Part shown: positions 5,359-5,380 of the stretch, piece after piece
How the letters are laid out: every line of letters begins with the position of its first letter
Position numbering within the stretch: position 1 is the first letter of the stretch
Translations under genes and position numbers: made by a program
The notes under the pieces: model-generated
What the model was told of the DNA's origin: nothing
The model's database searches: none
The model's input: the letters and a program-made list of their open reading frames with translations, nothing else
From: Armatimonadota bacterium
GTDB lineage: Bacteria > Armatimonadota > Zipacnadia > Zipacnadales > UBA11051
Direction of reading: 5' to 3'
DNA length: 5,380 nucleotides
NCBI GenBank assembly: GCA_003542955.1
Contig: DPJP01000278.1
Coordinates: 1-5,380 of the forward strand

Positions 5359-5380
5359 TGGGATGTGGGGCGTGGGATGT
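5359..5380 (+). repeat. Short G-rich direct repeat at the window edge
   Basis: TGGGATGT occurs at 5359-5366 and again at 5373-5380, separated by GGGGCG. The window ends inside the second copy, so the true extent is unknown. It could be the edge of a longer simple repeat or only two copies. Its three G-runs could form part of a G-quadruplex if more follow. The function is unknown. Confidence 0.35.

Noticed and set aside
1..5380. Search for CRISPR arrays, transposase genes with inverted ends, tRNA or rRNA genes, and defence or toxin modules
   Set aside because: No regularly spaced repeats, transposase motifs, cloverleaf sequences or toxin/antitoxin-like small genes could be recognised on either strand.

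Overview
This 5,380-base, GC-rich window is ordinary bacterial chromosome with four protein genes. The two prepilin-like proteins both carry a [10 protein letters not shown] leader, an [10 protein letters not shown] stretch, an SNLKQ-GLA-HMYA-DYDE segment and a C-terminal DGHVK motif. That combination, next to a DUF2961/GH172 gene, is typical of Armatimonadota and related heterotroph phyla such as Planctomycetota and Lentisphaerota. Armatimonadota is my best guess. It rests on recalled family patterns, not on a search.

Layout: a GC-rich hairpin at 22-52 lies just past the end of a minus-strand prepilin-like gene (81-719). That gene has its own sigma70-like promoter at 778-806, downstream of a minus-strand GH172 gene (840-1889). 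A 258-base divergent intergenic region (1890-2147) follows, with a small palindrome and short repeats but no convincing promoter. A second prepilin-like gene (2148-2762) reads rightward. A 235-base gap holds a good sigma70-like promoter (2845-2873) and about 118 bases of leader with two GC-rich hairpins. That leader precedes a large plus-strand gene (2998-5289), a fused alpha-beta E1 of a 2-oxoacid or acetoin dehydrogenase complex. A hairpin (5323-5350) and a short G-rich repeat end the window.

Functionally there are two blocks. The left block is a cytoplasmic-looking carbohydrate enzyme of the fructofuranosidase/arabinofuranosidase family, flanked by two divergent, membrane-anchored pseudopilin-like proteins. 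A link to surface glycan capture or use is possible but is only inference. The right block is central metabolism: thiamine-diphosphate-dependent decarboxylation of a 2-oxoacid (or acetoin cleavage) feeding a lipoyl E2. No E2 or E3 gene is visible in the window. I found no mobile element, CRISPR array, RNA gene or defence system, and no clearly undescribed system. The points most worth a second look are the roughly 40-residue insertion in the E1 alpha half, the structured E1 leader, and the prepilin-GH172-prepilin arrangement.
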